Source: Acidimicrobiia bacterium UBA6912 (GTDB lineage: Bacteria; Actinomycetota; Acidimicrobiia; Spongiisociales; UBA5794). Taken from it: 6,064 bases of DNA. Positions 5,911 to 6,064 of this stretch are shown one piece after another (position 1 is the first letter of the stretch; the number at the start of each line of letters is the position of its first letter). A model generated the notes under the pieces. The model saw only the letters and a list, made by a program, of their open reading frames with translations. It had not been told where the DNA came from and did not search any database. Position numbers and translations under genes: made by a program. Location of the stretch: assembly GCA_002450985.1 (NCBI GenBank), contig DKBA01000246.1, positions 1 through 6,064 of the forward strand, in the 5' to 3' direction.

Positions 5911-5924
5911 ATTACATCATTACA
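5911..5924. promoter_or_regulatory. Direct repeat ATTACA-TC-ATTACA, candidate operator
   Basis: Two ATTACA hexamers 8 bp apart overlap the -10 region and predicted transcription start of the RHH-like gene. They form an AT-rich island in very GC-rich DNA. Ribbon-helix-helix repressors such as MetJ bind tandem short boxes at 8-bp spacing, so autoregulation is possible. This is inference; part of the AT-richness is simply the -10 element. Confidence 0.35.
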
Positions 5925-5945
5925 CCATAGCTCGCCCCCCGTCAA
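5917..5945 (-). promoter_or_regulatory. Promoter of the RHH-like gene
   Basis: On the minus strand TTGACG (5940-5945), one base from the consensus -35, stands 17 nt from TAATGA (5917-5922), a modest -10. The ATG at 5909 begins 8 nt after the -10, which predicts a leaderless or nearly leaderless transcript. Confidence 0.55.
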
Positions 5946-5982
5946 GCCTCAATCCACGGAGTCGCATGGCGGTGCGCTCCGA

Positions 5983-6064
5983 ATGGCTCCCCCACCGGGG
6001 GAGCTGGCAGACCCGGAGGGTCCGGCTGAGCCACGTTCGATGGCTCTCCCACCGGGGGAGCTGG
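5983..6064. repeat. Palindromic GC-rich repeat, two copies at 57-bp spacing
   Basis: A 25-nt unit beginning ATGGCTC and ending GGGGGAGCTGG occurs at 5983-6007 and 6040-6064 with one mismatch (C5990 against T6047). The first copy holds a 7-bp hairpin, CTCCCCC-ACC-GGGGGAG; the mismatch weakens it in the second. Between them lies another small hairpin, GACCC-GGA-GGGTC. The second copy runs into the window end, so the array may continue. It looks like a dispersed intergenic palindrome family. No spacers of CRISPR type are seen. Confidence 0.7.

Noticed and set aside
5983..6064. Possible CRISPR array
   Set aside because: Only two units are visible, with a 32-bp interval that is itself palindromic, and no cas genes are nearby.

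Overview
The window is a GC-rich bacterial chromosome segment that looks actinobacterial, possibly from the Acidimicrobiia or a related uncultured lineage. The grounds are strong G/C bias at third codon positions, GTG starts, a PIN-PhoH (PhoH2-type) protein, a small conserved actinobacterial-looking protein with a ribbon-helix-helix-like end, and apparently leaderless promoters. The taxonomic placement is inference. There are six protein genes, one short leader-peptide gene, two hairpin terminators and two short repeat blocks at the window edges.

Left part: after a heptamer tandem repeat at the edge (1-24) comes a minus-strand PIN-PhoH ATPase (31-1344). It is divergent from gpsA (1495-2490, glycerol-3-phosphate dehydrogenase, phospholipid precursor synthesis). 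gpsA converges on a secreted chymotrypsin-fold serine protease (2560-3375, minus). The two are separated by a perfect 28-bp palindrome that probably ends transcription in both directions.

Right part, all minus strand: a 178-aa protein with a ribbon-helix-helix-like C-terminus (5373-5909) is followed by a compact aromatic amino acid unit. That unit has a promoter (5328-5356), a leader ORF with clustered Phe/Tyr codons (5251-5319), a classical terminator hairpin with a T-run (5194-5223), a DAHP synthase-like/chorismate mutase fusion (4083-5156), and a 3-methyladenine-DNA glycosylase (tag, 3473-4075) starting 7 nt after the fusion stop codon. The layout is that of ribosome-mediated transcription attenuation by phenylalanine/tyrosine supply.

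The most interesting observation is in the fusion protein. The chorismate mutase domain keeps nearly all its catalytic residues. The DAHP synthase domain keeps the family framework but has lost all four positions expected to bind the catalytic metal, plus several phosphoenolpyruvate and erythrose-4-phosphate contacts. It looks like a pseudo-DAHP synthase, or one turned to another use, joined to a working chorismate mutase and controlled by an aromatic leader peptide. The right edge holds two copies, 57 bp apart, of a palindromic GC-rich repeat.
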